Source: Candidatus Sumerlaeia bacterium
GTDB taxonomy: Bacteria > Sumerlaeota > Sumerlaeia > JADFCW01
NCBI GenBank assembly: GCA_026415575.1
Contig: JAOAGV010000018.1
Location: forward strand, 1 to 55,501
Length of the DNA stretch: 55,501 nt
Direction of reading: 5' to 3'
The translations under genes and the position numbers were made by a program. Under the pieces are notes generated by a model, which did not search any database, was not told the DNA's origin, and was given only the letters and a program-made list of their open reading frames with translations. Below are positions 23,559 through 32,724 of this stretch, piece after piece. How positions within the stretch are numbered: the stretch's first letter is position 1; the number at the start of each line of letters is the position of its first letter.

Positions 23559-24656
23559 TCAGCAATATTTCCCGCCGCGCAGCGCCTTAGCCCGCTCGAC
23601 AATCTCCTTGATTCGGTGAGCCTGATCCCGATGGCACACCAAGATCGCATCGTCGGTCGCCACGATCACCAGATCCGACACACCCAACGCTGCAATCAGA
23701 GGGGCCGGGCGCGAATCACCTGTTTGGTTGTAAATTATTGAACGTGTGGTTTCGAGAAGAACCGCCTCACCCAGAACCGTGTTGCCATCCGTGTCGGCCG
23801 GATGGTGCCGGGCCAGCGCCGTCCACGTGCCGACGTCATCCCACTCGAACGTGGCGCGGACGCACCGAACATTCCGCGCGTGCTCCATGACGGCGTAGTC
23901 TATCGAGGTTTTGGGCAGGCGCTCAAAAATCGCCCGAAGCCTTTGGACTTCATCTCCCTGCCCCAGAGCGGCTGCCATTTCCTCGGATGCCCGGCCCAGC
24001 CACGGTGCATGAACCCGCAGAGCCTCGCGCAACACCGAGCATCGCCAGACAAACATCCCGCTGTTCCAGACAAACCGGCCCGCATCGAGAAATTTTTGTG
24101 CTGTGGCGGCATCCGGCTTTTCGCAGAACCGCCGCACTTCATAAATAGATGTCCCGTTCTGTTCCGTCACACATTCGCCCAACTCTATATAACCATAGCC
24201 CGTTTCTGGCCGCGTCGGTTGAATCCCGAAGGTTACCAGCACGTCGTCCGCTTCCGCCTGCTCGAACGCCGCCAGACAGTCGGCCTGAAACCGGTCATTT
24301 CTCCCAATGCAGTGGTCGGCCGTCATCACCGCCATCGTGGCATCGCCACCCAGCCGGCCGGCCCACGCCAGCGCCAGCGCCATGCATGCCGCCGTGTCGC
24401 GGCCCATCGGCTCGCGCAGAATGTGGTCTGTGGGCAATTGGGGAAGCACCTGCGCAACATACGGGGCTTGGTCCGTGCCCGTTGCCACAAAAAGGTGCTC
24501 CCACGAGACCAGCGGGGCGATTCTCTCGGCCGACTCTTCCAGCATGGTCCGCCCGCCCAGCAGACAGAGCAACTGCTTGGGCCGATACCGGCGGCTGAGC
24601 GGCCAAAACCGCTCGCCCGCACCTCCGGCCATAATGACTGCAATCCGTGTTGCCAT
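23559..24656 (-). CDS. manC: mannose-1-phosphate guanylyltransferase
   Basis: 365 residues. The signature MAGGAGERFWPLSRRYRPKQLL near the N-terminus is the sugar-nucleotidyltransferase loop; ETGYGYIELG, VRRFCEKPD, WNSGMFVWR, SIDYAVME and WDDVGTW are all ManC/ManB-type motifs. It makes GDP-mannose from mannose-1-phosphate and GTP in the cytoplasm. The C-terminal isomerase (cupin) domain of bifunctional ManC is absent. The start at 24656 gives MATRIAVIMAGG; a longer frame upstream is less typical. It is 16 bp downstream of the glycosyltransferase gene on the same strand, so both likely feed mannosylated glycan or lipid synthesis. Confidence 0.92.
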   Translation of the reverse strand: MATRIAVIMAGGAGERFWPLSRRYRPKQLLCLLGGRTMLEESAERIAPLVSWEHLFVATGTDQAPYVAQVLPQLPTDHILREPMGRDTAACMALALAWAGRLGGDATMAVMTADHCIGRNDRFQADCLAAFEQAEADDVLVTFGIQPTRPETGYGYIELGECVTEQNGTSIYEVRRFCEKPDAATAQKFLDAGRFVWNSGMFVWRCSVLREALRVHAPWLGRASEEMAAALGQGDEVQRLRAIFERLPKTSIDYAVMEHARNVRCVRATFEWDDVGTWTALARHHPADTDGNTVLGEAVLLETTRSIIYNQTGDSRPAPLIAALGVSDLVIVATDDAILVCHRDQAHRIKEIVERAKALRGGKYC

Positions 24657-24672
24657 GAAAGCCTCGACCCCA

Positions 24673-25398
24673 CTACTGTCGTTTGAATCTCCGCCGAAGC
24701 CGCAGCAAATCAAAAAACATTTGCAACGAAGCGCTCAGCGCCCGAACACGCGTATCCGGCGAGTTGATCCATCGCACCGGAACCTCCGCGATTCGAAATC
24801 CTTCGCCCAACGCCAGTGCCAAAAGTTCCACGTCGAAAGCCCAGCCGTCCAGCCGGCAGCGCGGAAAAATCACCTCGACGGCCCGTCGGCTGAACATCTT
24901 GAAGCCGCATTGCGTGTCGTAAATGCCGGGCACCACCAGAAGCCGAACCAGCAGATTAAACGTTCGGCCCATCAACTCCCGCACCCGATTCTGGTGCAAC
25001 TCGATCTGCGAGCCGGCCAGCCCGCGCGACCCAATCACCACATCATAGCCCTGCTCAAAACGGGGCCAGAACTTTTCGATCTCCTCGATTGGGGTCGAAA
25101 GGTCCGCGTCGGAAAACAAACAATACTCGCCCTTCGCCGCCGCCATACCGGTGCGCACCGCCGCCCCCTTTCCCCGGTTGATCTCGTGCCGGATCACCCG
25201 CAGGCGATCTCCCATCCCCGCTTGTTCCGCCACGGCCACACTGCCGTCGCGCGAGCCGTCGTCCACAACGATCAATTCCCACCCATAGCGTTGGCTGGAA
25301 AAATACTCTGCCATCCGTGCCAGAGTTCGCCCCAAACGCTTCTCCTCGTTATAGACCGGAATAATCACCGACAATTGACACGCTTGCGGTCCCGCCAC
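24673..25398 (-). CDS. glycosyltransferase family 2 (ALG5/DPM1-like polyprenyl-phosphate transferase)
   Basis: 241 residues if begun at the GTG at 25398, which follows GAGGGGCGAC and places eight residues before LSVIIPVYNEE. The frame is open to 25542 (TTG), but the extra N-terminus looks unlike the family. GT-A motifs: IIPVYNEEKRL, VVDDGSRDGS, FSDADLSTP (DxD), QCGFKMFSR and DGWAFDVELL. These match dolichyl/undecaprenyl-phosphate glucosyl- or mannosyltransferases that load a sugar onto a lipid phosphate. It is the upstream partner of manC, and an ArnT/GT39-like membrane transferase that could use such a lipid-linked sugar is at 26878. Confidence 0.85.
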   Translation of the reverse strand: MAGPQACQLSVIIPVYNEEKRLGRTLARMAEYFSSQRYGWELIVVDDGSRDGSVAVAEQAGMGDRLRVIRHEINRGKGAAVRTGMAAAKGEYCLFSDADLSTPIEEIEKFWPRFEQGYDVVIGSRGLAGSQIELHQNRVRELMGRTFNLLVRLLVVPGIYDTQCGFKMFSRRAVEVIFPRCRLDGWAFDVELLALALGEGFRIAEVPVRWINSPDTRVRALSASLQMFFDLLRLRRRFKRQ

Positions 25399-25535
25399 GT
25401 CGCCCCTCGCCAAACGCCAAATTTCTCTGTTGCAACTCCGGAATGCTGTTCCTAGTGCTTGACCCTGTGCAATGCACGCACCGACAGACCCTGACACGGC
25501 TTCGAGCATAGCGTCAACGGCAAAGCGGGCGAAAA

Positions 25536-26639
25536 ATGCCAAACCCCAACCGGTGTTTGCGTCGCGGACATCGTGCTTTCAGGCACGGCCGGATCGAGAA
25601 CGCGATTGCAGCCTTCGATGCAGCCGTCGAATCGGCCCCGACCGACCGCCGCGGCCTCATTCAGAGCGCGCTTGCCCGCTTGCGCACAGGCGACTACCCT
25701 GCGGCGCGAGCCGCTGCGGACGTGCTTGCCGAGCGCTTTCCCGACGACCCGATCGCGGCTTTGTTCGCCGGCCGTATCCTCCTCGAATGCGGCGACCCGA
25801 AAGCCGCCGAGCCATTCTTGCGCCGGGCTGTGCAAGCACAACCGGACAACGAGTTGGCCCAACAATATCTGGCGCTTTGCAAACTGGCGCAAGGCAACGT
25901 TGCCGAGGCGGCCGCCGAGATGAATCATCTGGGCTTTGCGGCCAATGCCGATTTTCTTGCGCTTTTCAGCCACGAAGTGGAACGGCGCCTTGTTCCTGCG
26001 CCGCCCGTTTCTGATGCCGAATCCCCGCCACCTTCGGCAGCAGTAGTTACCGCTTTGCAAGAACAGGAAAGCCGGGCCGCCGCGCTGCCTGCCTCGTGGA
26101 CGGGACGTCTTCGTCGCCGCCGGATTGTGGCCCATCTCCTTCGCGCAGGCGAGCGCGCCTATGACAACGGACGTTTTCCCGACGCCATGGCCATCTTTGA
26201 AGCAGCCTCACGCCTCGACCCGCAATCCGACTTTGCGCTCCTCGGCGTCGGCCTGTGCGCCCTGCAGATGAACCGTCCCAATCAAGCCGCCGAGTTTTTA
26301 TCCCTTGCTTGCCGGTTGCGTCCCCACGACTCGTCTCTGGCTTCGCATTATGCCGATGCCCTCTATCGCGCGGGGCAGCCGGAGGCGGCATTGGCCGTCT
26401 ATGAACAAATTGCTCCGGCAGGCCCCGACGACTTTCATGCCCACTATGGTTGCGGCAGATCTCTGACCGCCTTGGGTCGAAAGCAGGACGCCATCGAGAA
26501 ATTCCGCACCGCCTTCCAGTGCTATCGCCTCGATGCCCTCGACGACTGTTTGGTGCCGGCGTGGAATGAACTGAAAGCAAAAGTAGCCGCCGCAAATGCC
26601 CCCAAATCTGCGAATGGCGGCTTGCACCCGCCGCCTTGA
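25536..26639 (+). CDS. TPR-repeat protein
   Basis: 367 residues of tetratricopeptide-type helices. One array is at about 5-125 (GHRAFRHGRIENAIAAFDAAVE..., ALFAGRILLECGDPKAAEPFLRRAV) and a second at about 205-350 (GERAYDNGRFPDAMAIFEAAS..., YGCGRSLTALGRKQDAIEKFR), separated by an Ala/Pro-rich linker. No signal peptide was seen. It is divergent from the GT2 gene and followed by the membrane transferase on its own strand. A scaffolding role in glycan assembly is only a guess from position. Confidence 0.82.
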   Translation: MPNPNRCLRRGHRAFRHGRIENAIAAFDAAVESAPTDRRGLIQSALARLRTGDYPAARAAADVLAERFPDDPIAALFAGRILLECGDPKAAEPFLRRAVQAQPDNELAQQYLALCKLAQGNVAEAAAEMNHLGFAANADFLALFSHEVERRLVPAPPVSDAESPPPSAAVVTALQEQESRAAALPASWTGRLRRRRIVAHLLRAGERAYDNGRFPDAMAIFEAASRLDPQSDFALLGVGLCALQMNRPNQAAEFLSLACRLRPHDSSLASHYADALYRAGQPEAALAVYEQIAPAGPDDFHAHYGCGRSLTALGRKQDAIEKFRTAFQCYRLDALDDCLVPAWNELKAKVAAANAPKSANGGLHPPP

Positions 26640-26877
26640 GGATATAGAAGATGTTACCGGTTCGCCTGTGGCAAGGTCCACCACCCTCTCGTCAGTGCGA
26701 GGCGCCGCGCCTCCGTCCCGAAGCAATCGCGATAATTCAATCGGGATAAAGGCGGATACCGCTACGGTGAAACCCGACCATCCAAAGCGGTCCGGGTGGA
26801 ACCCGATCCAGCAAAGTAAAGATATTCCGGAACGTCGAACTGAACCCGATTGACCGACAGCAAAAGCCCAACGCAAC

Positions 26878-28431
26878 ATGAAAACCCCCTCTTCCAAATC
26901 CCCCACCAAGTCAACGCCGCCGGGCCGTGTCGCCGAAACCAACAAGGACATGGCGACAGAGACCGGCGCGGCCTTTGCCCGCCATTCCCGCGCAGAAATC
27001 CCTGCCCGTCGCATCGTCTTTCTTTGCCTGTTACTCTGCCTTGCTCTGACCGTCGGCGAACGACCCCTTCGCGCCTTCGACCGCCGCTGGATGGACTATG
27101 GCGAAGGTCCCCTTCTGGCTACTGTCACCCGGATGCTTCAGGAACGCCCTTCACGCGCATGGCTCGATCAGCCCCCTCTGACCTTGTCCTGCTATGGTCC
27201 GGCGTATTTTTGGACAGCCATGGCGGCCACCAAGGCCCTCGGACGCATGCCCGGCGTCCTTCCCGGACGGCTCGTTAGCGTCGCAGCTTGTCTGGGGATT
27301 GCGGCCTTGATTGCGGCAGTTGTATGGGGCGGAACGGCAAGCGGGACGGCGGCCGTTCTCATCGGTCTGATGTTTCTCGCCACACCGCTTGTCATGCATT
27401 GGAGCGCTGCTTATCGGGTGGACATGTTGGCTGCATTCTTTGTCGTTCTGGCCTACGGGCTTGCCCTCCGGCCCCGCGGAGCCCTTGCCTCCGCCTTGAG
27501 CATCGTCTTCGCATCGCTGGTGAAACAAACCGCCGTGCTCTATGGAATTCCGATCGTCTTGTTCTATTGGATGAACGGCCGCAAGCGGGACGCCGGAATC
27601 TGGGCCGCTACTCTGACCGCCGCCGCCGTTCCACTCTGGACGGCCGTATTTCTCTCGGCCGGCGGATATTTTCGCGCCGCGTTCTTTCTTGCCAATGCCC
27701 GCGGATGGGAATTCCTTGGCGCGCCCGGCAAACTGCACGTCTTTGCCGTTTCGCCGTGCGGTATTCTGCCTCTGTTGCTCATCGCCTATTGGTTCGTGAC
27801 GCGCGATTCCCGGCTGCGCAGTTCGCTGGTCTGCACAGGTTTTCTCGGCAGCCTCGTGATCGCGTCCCTTCTGGTGTGTGTCGAAGGTTCCGGCGATTAC
27901 TACTTCATCGAGGCCTCCGCCTTGGGAGCCATGGTCATCGGCACGTATGGCCTGCCGTTGATCCTGCAAGCCAATCCGGTGCGCGGCCATTGGGTTTTGC
28001 TCGCCGTGGGACTTTTGGTAACCTGGCCCAGCGTGGAGTCGCTGACCGACGGTATTGGCCGCCGGTTCGAGTTGCCCGCCGACTATCCCGCGATCATCCA
28101 CGTCGTCCAATCGGCCCCCGACCGCGACATCTTGGCCGACGGCGGATGGATCGAGGCCGTGATGCTGGGCGGCCGTCTGCCGCTGGTCAATGACAGCTAT
28201 CTGCTGCGCATGATGCGCGATCATGGCAAAACCGACGCGCGAACCGTTGCCTCGATTCTGGCGACCAAACCCGCGGTGTTGGTGCTTGCAGCCTCGATCG
28301 AGGCGCATCGCGCGCGGCGCGGTGTCCTGCGCGCATGGCCGCCCGAGGTTCTCGAAGCCATGGCCCGCCAGTACGAACTCAAATACTCCTCGGACGGCTT
28401 GTTCATTTACATGAATGGAAAAAACCCATAG
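26878..28431 (+). CDS. GT39/ArnT-like integral membrane glycosyltransferase (tentative)
   Basis: 517 residues. After a charged N-terminal tail (about 1-40) the protein is dominated by about ten hydrophobic segments, with a soluble C-terminal part (about 395-517). The first exoplasmic loop has WMDYGEGPLL; the acidic residues after TM1 correspond to the D/E motif of GT-C transferases such as ArnT and PMT. These enzymes use polyprenyl-phosphate sugars to modify proteins or glycans outside the inner membrane. The nearby GT2 and manC genes could supply the donor. An internal ATG at 26950 is an alternative start. Family assignment is moderate; substrate unknown. Confidence 0.65.
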   Translation: MKTPSSKSPTKSTPPGRVAETNKDMATETGAAFARHSRAEIPARRIVFLCLLLCLALTVGERPLRAFDRRWMDYGEGPLLATVTRMLQERPSRAWLDQPPLTLSCYGPAYFWTAMAATKALGRMPGVLPGRLVSVAACLGIAALIAAVVWGGTASGTAAVLIGLMFLATPLVMHWSAAYRVDMLAAFFVVLAYGLALRPRGALASALSIVFASLVKQTAVLYGIPIVLFYWMNGRKRDAGIWAATLTAAAVPLWTAVFLSAGGYFRAAFFLANARGWEFLGAPGKLHVFAVSPCGILPLLLIAYWFVTRDSRLRSSLVCTGFLGSLVIASLLVCVEGSGDYYFIEASALGAMVIGTYGLPLILQANPVRGHWVLLAVGLLVTWPSVESLTDGIGRRFELPADYPAIIHVVQSAPDRDILADGGWIEAVMLGGRLPLVNDSYLLRMMRDHGKTDARTVASILATKPAVLVLAASIEAHRARRGVLRAWPPEVLEAMARQYELKYSSDGLFIYMNGKNP

Positions 28432-28517
28432 CCCAGACACGCGAAGCGGCGGCTGCATTCTGCGCGCCTGCGTTTTTTATGCGCCTTGCCTCTTGGCAGA
28501 CCGTCGTTCGACGCCTC

Positions 28518-29252
28518 CTACACATGCAGCATCCGGGCGGTGGTCAGGGTGATTTCGAGGTGGTATTGCAGCAAGGCAACTAGAAGCGAACAAATCTGAT
28601 CGAGTTGGAGGCCGGAAAGCCGCAGGCTTTCCAGTCCGCGTATTCCTGCCGACGCGAGGTGCTCGAATGCCTTGAGCGTGCCGGGCGGAAGGGACAAGAA
28701 GTGCGATCCGCCGGCGCAACGCCCGCAGACCACGCTGCATTTGTCCACGCGAAATCCGGCAAATGGTTCGCCGCCGCCGCAAACCCCGCAACAGGTAAAA
28801 TCCGGCCGAAATCCATGCCATTCGAGCAGTGCTGCAAGAACAGCCAGCGTGGCCTCGACCGGTCGCGGTGTGGCGTTGAGTTCGTCCAGATAAGCGCAGA
28901 CCAAATCAAACAGGGTGTGCAGGTCGGTCGCCGGCAGCGTGGCGCGGTCGAGCACCTCGAAGACCAGCGAGGCCAGAAGCCAGCGGTGGTAATCGGAGCG
29001 AAGGGCCGACGGGGTTGAAAGTATGGCACTCTCGCGGAGTGTGCCAAGGCCGGAGGGGTCTTTGAGATAGAGCGTAACGTGAACGCGCGAAAACGGTTCA
29101 AGCGCGCCGCGGTCGCGGCTGCGAATGCGCCGAACCCCTTTGGCCAGCGCGCGGAGCCGCCCGTGATCCGGTGTCAGGAGTGTTACCAGCCGCGTGGACT
29201 CGCTATAGTCGCCGACTTTGAGAACCAACGCGTCTGTTTTGATCAGTGACAT
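28518..29252 (-). CDS. recO: DNA repair/recombination mediator RecO
   Basis: 244 residues. The N-terminal OB fold starts MSLIKTDALVLKVGDYSESTRLVTLLTPDHGRL (shown as ALVLKVGDYSESTRLVT), a recognisable RecO opening. The alpha-helical middle is followed by a zinc finger with CCGVC...VVCGRC. RecO loads RecA on SSB-coated DNA with RecR and RecF. The frame extends 37 codons upstream but homologues start at this ATG. It lies 73 bp downstream of feoB on the same strand and converges with the membrane transferase gene. Confidence 0.93.
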   Translation of the reverse strand: MSLIKTDALVLKVGDYSESTRLVTLLTPDHGRLRALAKGVRRIRSRDRGALEPFSRVHVTLYLKDPSGLGTLRESAILSTPSALRSDYHRWLLASLVFEVLDRATLPATDLHTLFDLVCAYLDELNATPRPVEATLAVLAALLEWHGFRPDFTCCGVCGGGEPFAGFRVDKCSVVCGRCAGGSHFLSLPPGTLKAFEHLASAGIRGLESLRLSGLQLDQICSLLVALLQYHLEITLTTARMLHV

Positions 29253-29295
29253 GGTGGACGCAACGAAGACACTGGATGGAATGGACAGGGATGAG
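29253..29295. repeat. short TGGACG/TGGAATGGA-type repeat between feoB and recO
   Basis: GGTGGACGCAACG...CACTGGATGGAATGGACAGG: degenerate 9-10 bp units like those at 31486 and 43665. It fills most of the feoB-recO gap. Confidence 0.5.
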
Positions 29296-29325
29296 TTAAA
29301 ACGGCGTCGGGCTGAACGGCCTGTC

Positions 29326-31467
29326 TCAACCCCATCCCAATAATTTTCCGCCCTGATAGACAATCAGTGCAACTGTATAAGCCAGCGTGGTCGTGTAAGC
29401 AATTTCCAGAGCGACCCACTTCCGCGATCCGCTTTCGCGCCTCAGCATGACCATGGCCGGCAGACAGGGAATATACAGCAATACAAACACCATCAGCGCG
29501 TAGGCGCTCAGCGGCGTCCACAGCGGGTCGCGCCGCAGCGCATCGCGCAGCGCCGACGAGCGCTCGGCGGCTTCACCGACGTTATAGAGCGTGGCAAAAC
29601 TGGCCACCACCACTTCTTTGGCGGCAAAGCCCGAAACCAGCGCCACGCCCACCTTCCAGTCGCCCAGACCAATCGGCCGCAGAACGGGTTCGATGAGCGA
29701 GCCGACGGTGCCAGCGACCGTATAACGCAACGCCGCCGGCCCGCGCACATCCGAAGTTTTGGGCGGCCGCGGATACGTGCTCAAGAACCATACCACGACG
29801 GAAAGAAGCAGGATGACCGTCCCCGCCTTTTTCAAATACATCCAGGCATGATCCCACGCATGGAGCAACACGCTGCGAAGAGTGGGCAGACGATAGGGGG
29901 GCAGTTCGAGAACAAACGGGGTGCGGCCGCCGCGAAAAACAATGCGCCGAAGGACAAGGGCCGAGATTACCGCCATAAAAATGCCCAGCAGGTAGATGGA
30001 AAACAGCACCGGTGCCCCCCGCGTAAAAAAGGCCGAAATAAACAACACATAGACCGGCAGCCGCGCACCGCAACTCATCATCGGCAGCACCAGCATCGTG
30101 ATCAGCCGGTCGCGCCGGTTTTCCAGCGTCCGCGCCGCCATGATCGCCGGCACGTTGCAGCCAAAACCGATCATCATCGGAATAAACGACTTGCCGTGAA
30201 GCCCCACGCGGCTCATCAGCCGGTCCATGATTGCCGCCCCGCGCGCCATGTAGCCTGAATCTTCCAGAATCGCCATGGCGATAAACAACAAAAGTATATT
30301 GGGCAGGAAAACAATCACGCCGCCGACGCCCCCGACCACCCCGTCCACGATCAGCGAGCGCAACACCCCCGGAGGCAGCATGGACATTAACGCCGCCGAC
30401 AGTGCGCCCACTCCCGCTTCAATCCATGCCATCGGCGCCCGGCCGACGGTGAACGCAAACTCGAATACCAGATAGGTGACCACCAGAAAAAACGGCAGGC
30501 CAAACCAGGTACTGACCAGCAGGCGGTCTATGCGGTCGGACCGGGTCGGGCCGCGGCGGGGAACAACCGCAACCACTTGCCGAACGAGGTCGCGTGCGTA
30601 TTCGTGGCGGCGCGCACTGAGAAGAATCGCGGGCGGCTGGCCGTATAAAGCGCGCAGACGATTGGCGCCGGCTTCGATTTCGCGGGCAAGCAGATCATCG
30701 GCCTCGCCGCCCACGCGCAGTTCGCCGGCCAACGCCGAATCGCCCTCGAGCAGTTTCAGCGCTACCCAGTCGAGCGGATAGCGGTTGGCCGAACCATCTC
30801 GCTGCTCGAGCAGGGGAACAAGGCGGGCGACTTCGTCTTCGACGGGCGGTTCGAGCGGCAGATGAAACGCGGGAACCGCCGGGTTGCGCGCGGCCTCTTC
30901 TAATGCTTTCAGCAACGCGCCCAGACCTTCACCCGTACGCGCCACAGTGGGAATGATGTGGACTCCGAGCAATTGCGACAGGCGTTCGACGCGGATGCGA
31001 AGGCCGAGCGCCTGCGCCTCGTCCCACAGGTTGAGCGCTGCCAGAACGGGAAACCCCAGCTCGAGCCATTGCAAGAGCAGATAGAGGCCGCGTTCGAGAT
31101 TGGTGGCATCAAGCACGGCGAGAATGAGGTCGGGGCGCTGCCGCAGACAAAACTCCCGCGTCACCAGTTCATCCTGCGACTCGGTGCCCAGACTGTAAAT
31201 GCCGGGCAGGTCCACAATTTCCATCTCGCGTCCGCCCAAGCGAACAATGGCCGAACGTTTTTCGACTGTCGCACCCGGATAGTTGGCGACCTTGTGCCGC
31301 AGGTGAGAGATGCGGTTGAAAAGGGTGGTCTTGCCGCAGTTGGGTGTTCCGGCCAGAGCGACGGTAAAAGGGCGCGGGACGGGGATCGGGCAGTCGGATT
31401 CGCCGAGATTGTATCGGGATTCCGGCGGGCTTGATGCAGAATCTGACTGGGTCGGCCGAAGGTTCAT
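29326..31467 (-). CDS. feoB: ferrous iron transporter FeoB
   Basis: 713 residues. An N-terminal G domain (G1 GTPNCGKTT at 40-48, G3 DLPGIYSL from 86, G4 NLWDEA where NxxD is expected) is followed by a helical spacer and a membrane domain with two Gate regions (about ten segments, incl. GCNVPAIMAARTLENRRDRLITMLVLP and the second SCGARLPVY). It imports Fe(II) across the inner membrane. It is the third gene of the minus-strand operon fur - fur::feoA - feoB. The 71-bp gap before it contains a tandem repeat, and its own SD is weak. Confidence 0.96.
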   Translation of the reverse strand: MNLRPTQSDSASSPPESRYNLGESDCPIPVPRPFTVALAGTPNCGKTTLFNRISHLRHKVANYPGATVEKRSAIVRLGGREMEIVDLPGIYSLGTESQDELVTREFCLRQRPDLILAVLDATNLERGLYLLLQWLELGFPVLAALNLWDEAQALGLRIRVERLSQLLGVHIIPTVARTGEGLGALLKALEEAARNPAVPAFHLPLEPPVEDEVARLVPLLEQRDGSANRYPLDWVALKLLEGDSALAGELRVGGEADDLLAREIEAGANRLRALYGQPPAILLSARRHEYARDLVRQVVAVVPRRGPTRSDRIDRLLVSTWFGLPFFLVVTYLVFEFAFTVGRAPMAWIEAGVGALSAALMSMLPPGVLRSLIVDGVVGGVGGVIVFLPNILLLFIAMAILEDSGYMARGAAIMDRLMSRVGLHGKSFIPMMIGFGCNVPAIMAARTLENRRDRLITMLVLPMMSCGARLPVYVLFISAFFTRGAPVLFSIYLLGIFMAVISALVLRRIVFRGGRTPFVLELPPYRLPTLRSVLLHAWDHAWMYLKKAGTVILLLSVVVWFLSTYPRPPKTSDVRGPAALRYTVAGTVGSLIEPVLRPIGLGDWKVGVALVSGFAAKEVVVASFATLYNVGEAAERSSALRDALRRDPLWTPLSAYALMVFVLLYIPCLPAMVMLRRESGSRKWVALEIAYTTTLAYTVALIVYQGGKLLGWG

Positions 31468-31485
31468 AGGCGGTTCACATCCGGG

Positions 31486-31537
31486 GTGGGCAAAGTGGGC
31501 GAAGTGGACATTGTGGACGGCATGGAGGCATGGACGG
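31486..31537. repeat. 9-10 bp tandem repeat between fur::feoA and feoB
   Basis: Plus strand: GGGTGGGCAAAGTGGGCGAA, GTGGACATTGTGGACGGCAT, GGAGGCATGGACGG. Degenerate RTGGACGNN units inside the iron operon. Confidence 0.6.
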
Positions 31538-31538
31538 G

Positions 31539-32204
31539 TTACCTTACCACGATTTTCGCGGCGACGCCGCGGCCGAGGGCCACGCGCGAGTTGCCCAAGG
31601 CAACGATGATCGGGCCGGTGTTGTTGATCACTTGGATTTCGCTGTTGGGCACAAGGCCGAGATCGGCCAGCCGCTGCGAAAAGCGCCGTCCGCCGCCGGC
31701 GCTGACCACGCGGACGCGCTCGCCGGCAGCGACGTCAAGCAGCGTGCGCACAATGCCGCCGGCCGGCAGACACCGGTCGCACAGGCCGTAGATTTCCAGC
31801 CGGTGGCGCAGGGGATGAAAATGGCGGTTGGTTGCAACGACTTCCTTCAGCTCTTCCAGACGCTCGTCGTGGAAATTCATCACGCGCTTGCAGCGCGTGC
31901 AGATCAAATGGTCATGATGCTGGTCGAGGTGAAGATGTTCATAGAGAATCTGGCCGTCGTCGGTGCGGACTTCGCGCGCGAGGCCATACTCGCACAGGCG
32001 GGCCATGACGCTGCGGGCGGTATCCGGCTTGGTCTCGACGCCCTGCGCACGCACGCGGTCGAGAAGTTCCTCCAGAGTCAGATGGGGAGAATCGGCATTG
32101 CAGAAGGCCCGAAGAATGGCGCGGTGCTCGCGGGTGTCGGCGATGCCTTCGGCGACAAACGTCATGGCAAAGTGTTCTTCGAGGGCGGCAAGGGCTCGGT
32201 TCAT
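31539..32204 (-). CDS. Fur-family regulator fused to a C-terminal FeoA domain
   Basis: 221 residues. Residues 1-150 form a Fur-like protein: winged-helix part (LTLEELLDRVRAQG...RSVMARLCEYGLARE), then the metal region HLHLDQHHDHLICTRC, with zinc Cys102, Cys105, Cys142 and Cys145. Residues about 155-221 (AAGERVRVVSAGGG...RLADLGLVPNSEIQV...VALGNSRVALGRGVAAKIVV) are a complete FeoA/SH3-like domain. AAGGAG precedes the ATG. It lies 4 bp after the stand-alone fur gene and upstream of feoB, which otherwise lacks a separate feoA. It may link Fe sensing by Fur to FeoB function or use FeoA as a DtxR-like SH3 regulator module. Confidence 0.88.
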   Translation of the reverse strand: MNRALAALEEHFAMTFVAEGIADTREHRAILRAFCNADSPHLTLEELLDRVRAQGVETKPDTARSVMARLCEYGLAREVRTDDGQILYEHLHLDQHHDHLICTRCKRVMNFHDERLEELKEVVATNRHFHPLRHRLEIYGLCDRCLPAGGIVRTLLDVAAGERVRVVSAGGGRRFSQRLADLGLVPNSEIQVINNTGPIIVALGNSRVALGRGVAAKIVVR

Positions 32205-32208
32205 AAAC

Positions 32209-32724
32209 TCATCTCTCCTTTTTGCGGGAAGCCGCGACGCACGATGTGGCCGGAGCGGACTGTGTGGCGGGACGGCGCGAGCGGCAACGCCGGCAGTAGC
32301 CCCAAATGCCGAGGCGGTGCCAGACGGGGTGGAAACCGTGGCGGCGGCAGATATTGTCCTGTGCCGCCTCGAGATCGGTGCACGTGAACTCAATTTCGCG
32401 CCCGCACTCGAGGCAGATCAGATGGTCGTGGTGCGGATGACCGAGGACGTGCTCGAATCGGCCGTCCGATGACTCGCCCGGCACGCGCCGGATCAGCCCG
32501 CTTTCCACCAGCAGGGGCAAATTGCGGTAGAGAGTGGTTTTGGACAGGCGCTCGCCCTTGAGACGCAAAGCGACAAACAGATCATCCATGGTGAAATGCG
32601 CATGAACCTCAAAAACCTGTTCGATAATAACCCTGCGGTCGCGTGTCATGCGAAGGCCGCGGGCCTCAAGGAAACGGGCGAAGGTGATGAGCGGTTCGTC
32701 AGCGGCATGTTTTTTGGAATTCAT
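32209..32724 (-). CDS. Fur-family ferric uptake regulator
   Basis: 171 residues. Winged helix with RMTRDRRVIIEQVFEVHAHF and SKTTLYRNLPLLVESGLI (recognition helix). Dimerisation/metal domain has HPHHDHLICLECG and structural zinc cysteines C104, C107, C144 and C147. A 20-residue basic, Ser/Thr-rich tail follows. It represses iron-uptake genes when Fe(II)-loaded and, as first gene of the operon, probably regulates its own transcription. No clear Fur box could be picked by eye upstream; the A/T-rich stretch at 32725-32765 is the likely promoter region. Confidence 0.92.
   Translation of the reverse strand: MNSKKHAADEPLITFARFLEARGLRMTRDRRVIIEQVFEVHAHFTMDDLFVALRLKGERLSKTTLYRNLPLLVESGLIRRVPGESSDGRFEHVLGHPHHDHLICLECGREIEFTCTDLEAAQDNICRRHGFHPVWHRLGIWGYCRRCRSRRPATQSAPATSCVAASRKKER

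Noticed and set aside
28446-28478. Terminator between the membrane transferase and recO genes
   Set aside because: A T-tract follows a GC-rich stretch, but pairing is broken by several mismatches; too weak to list.
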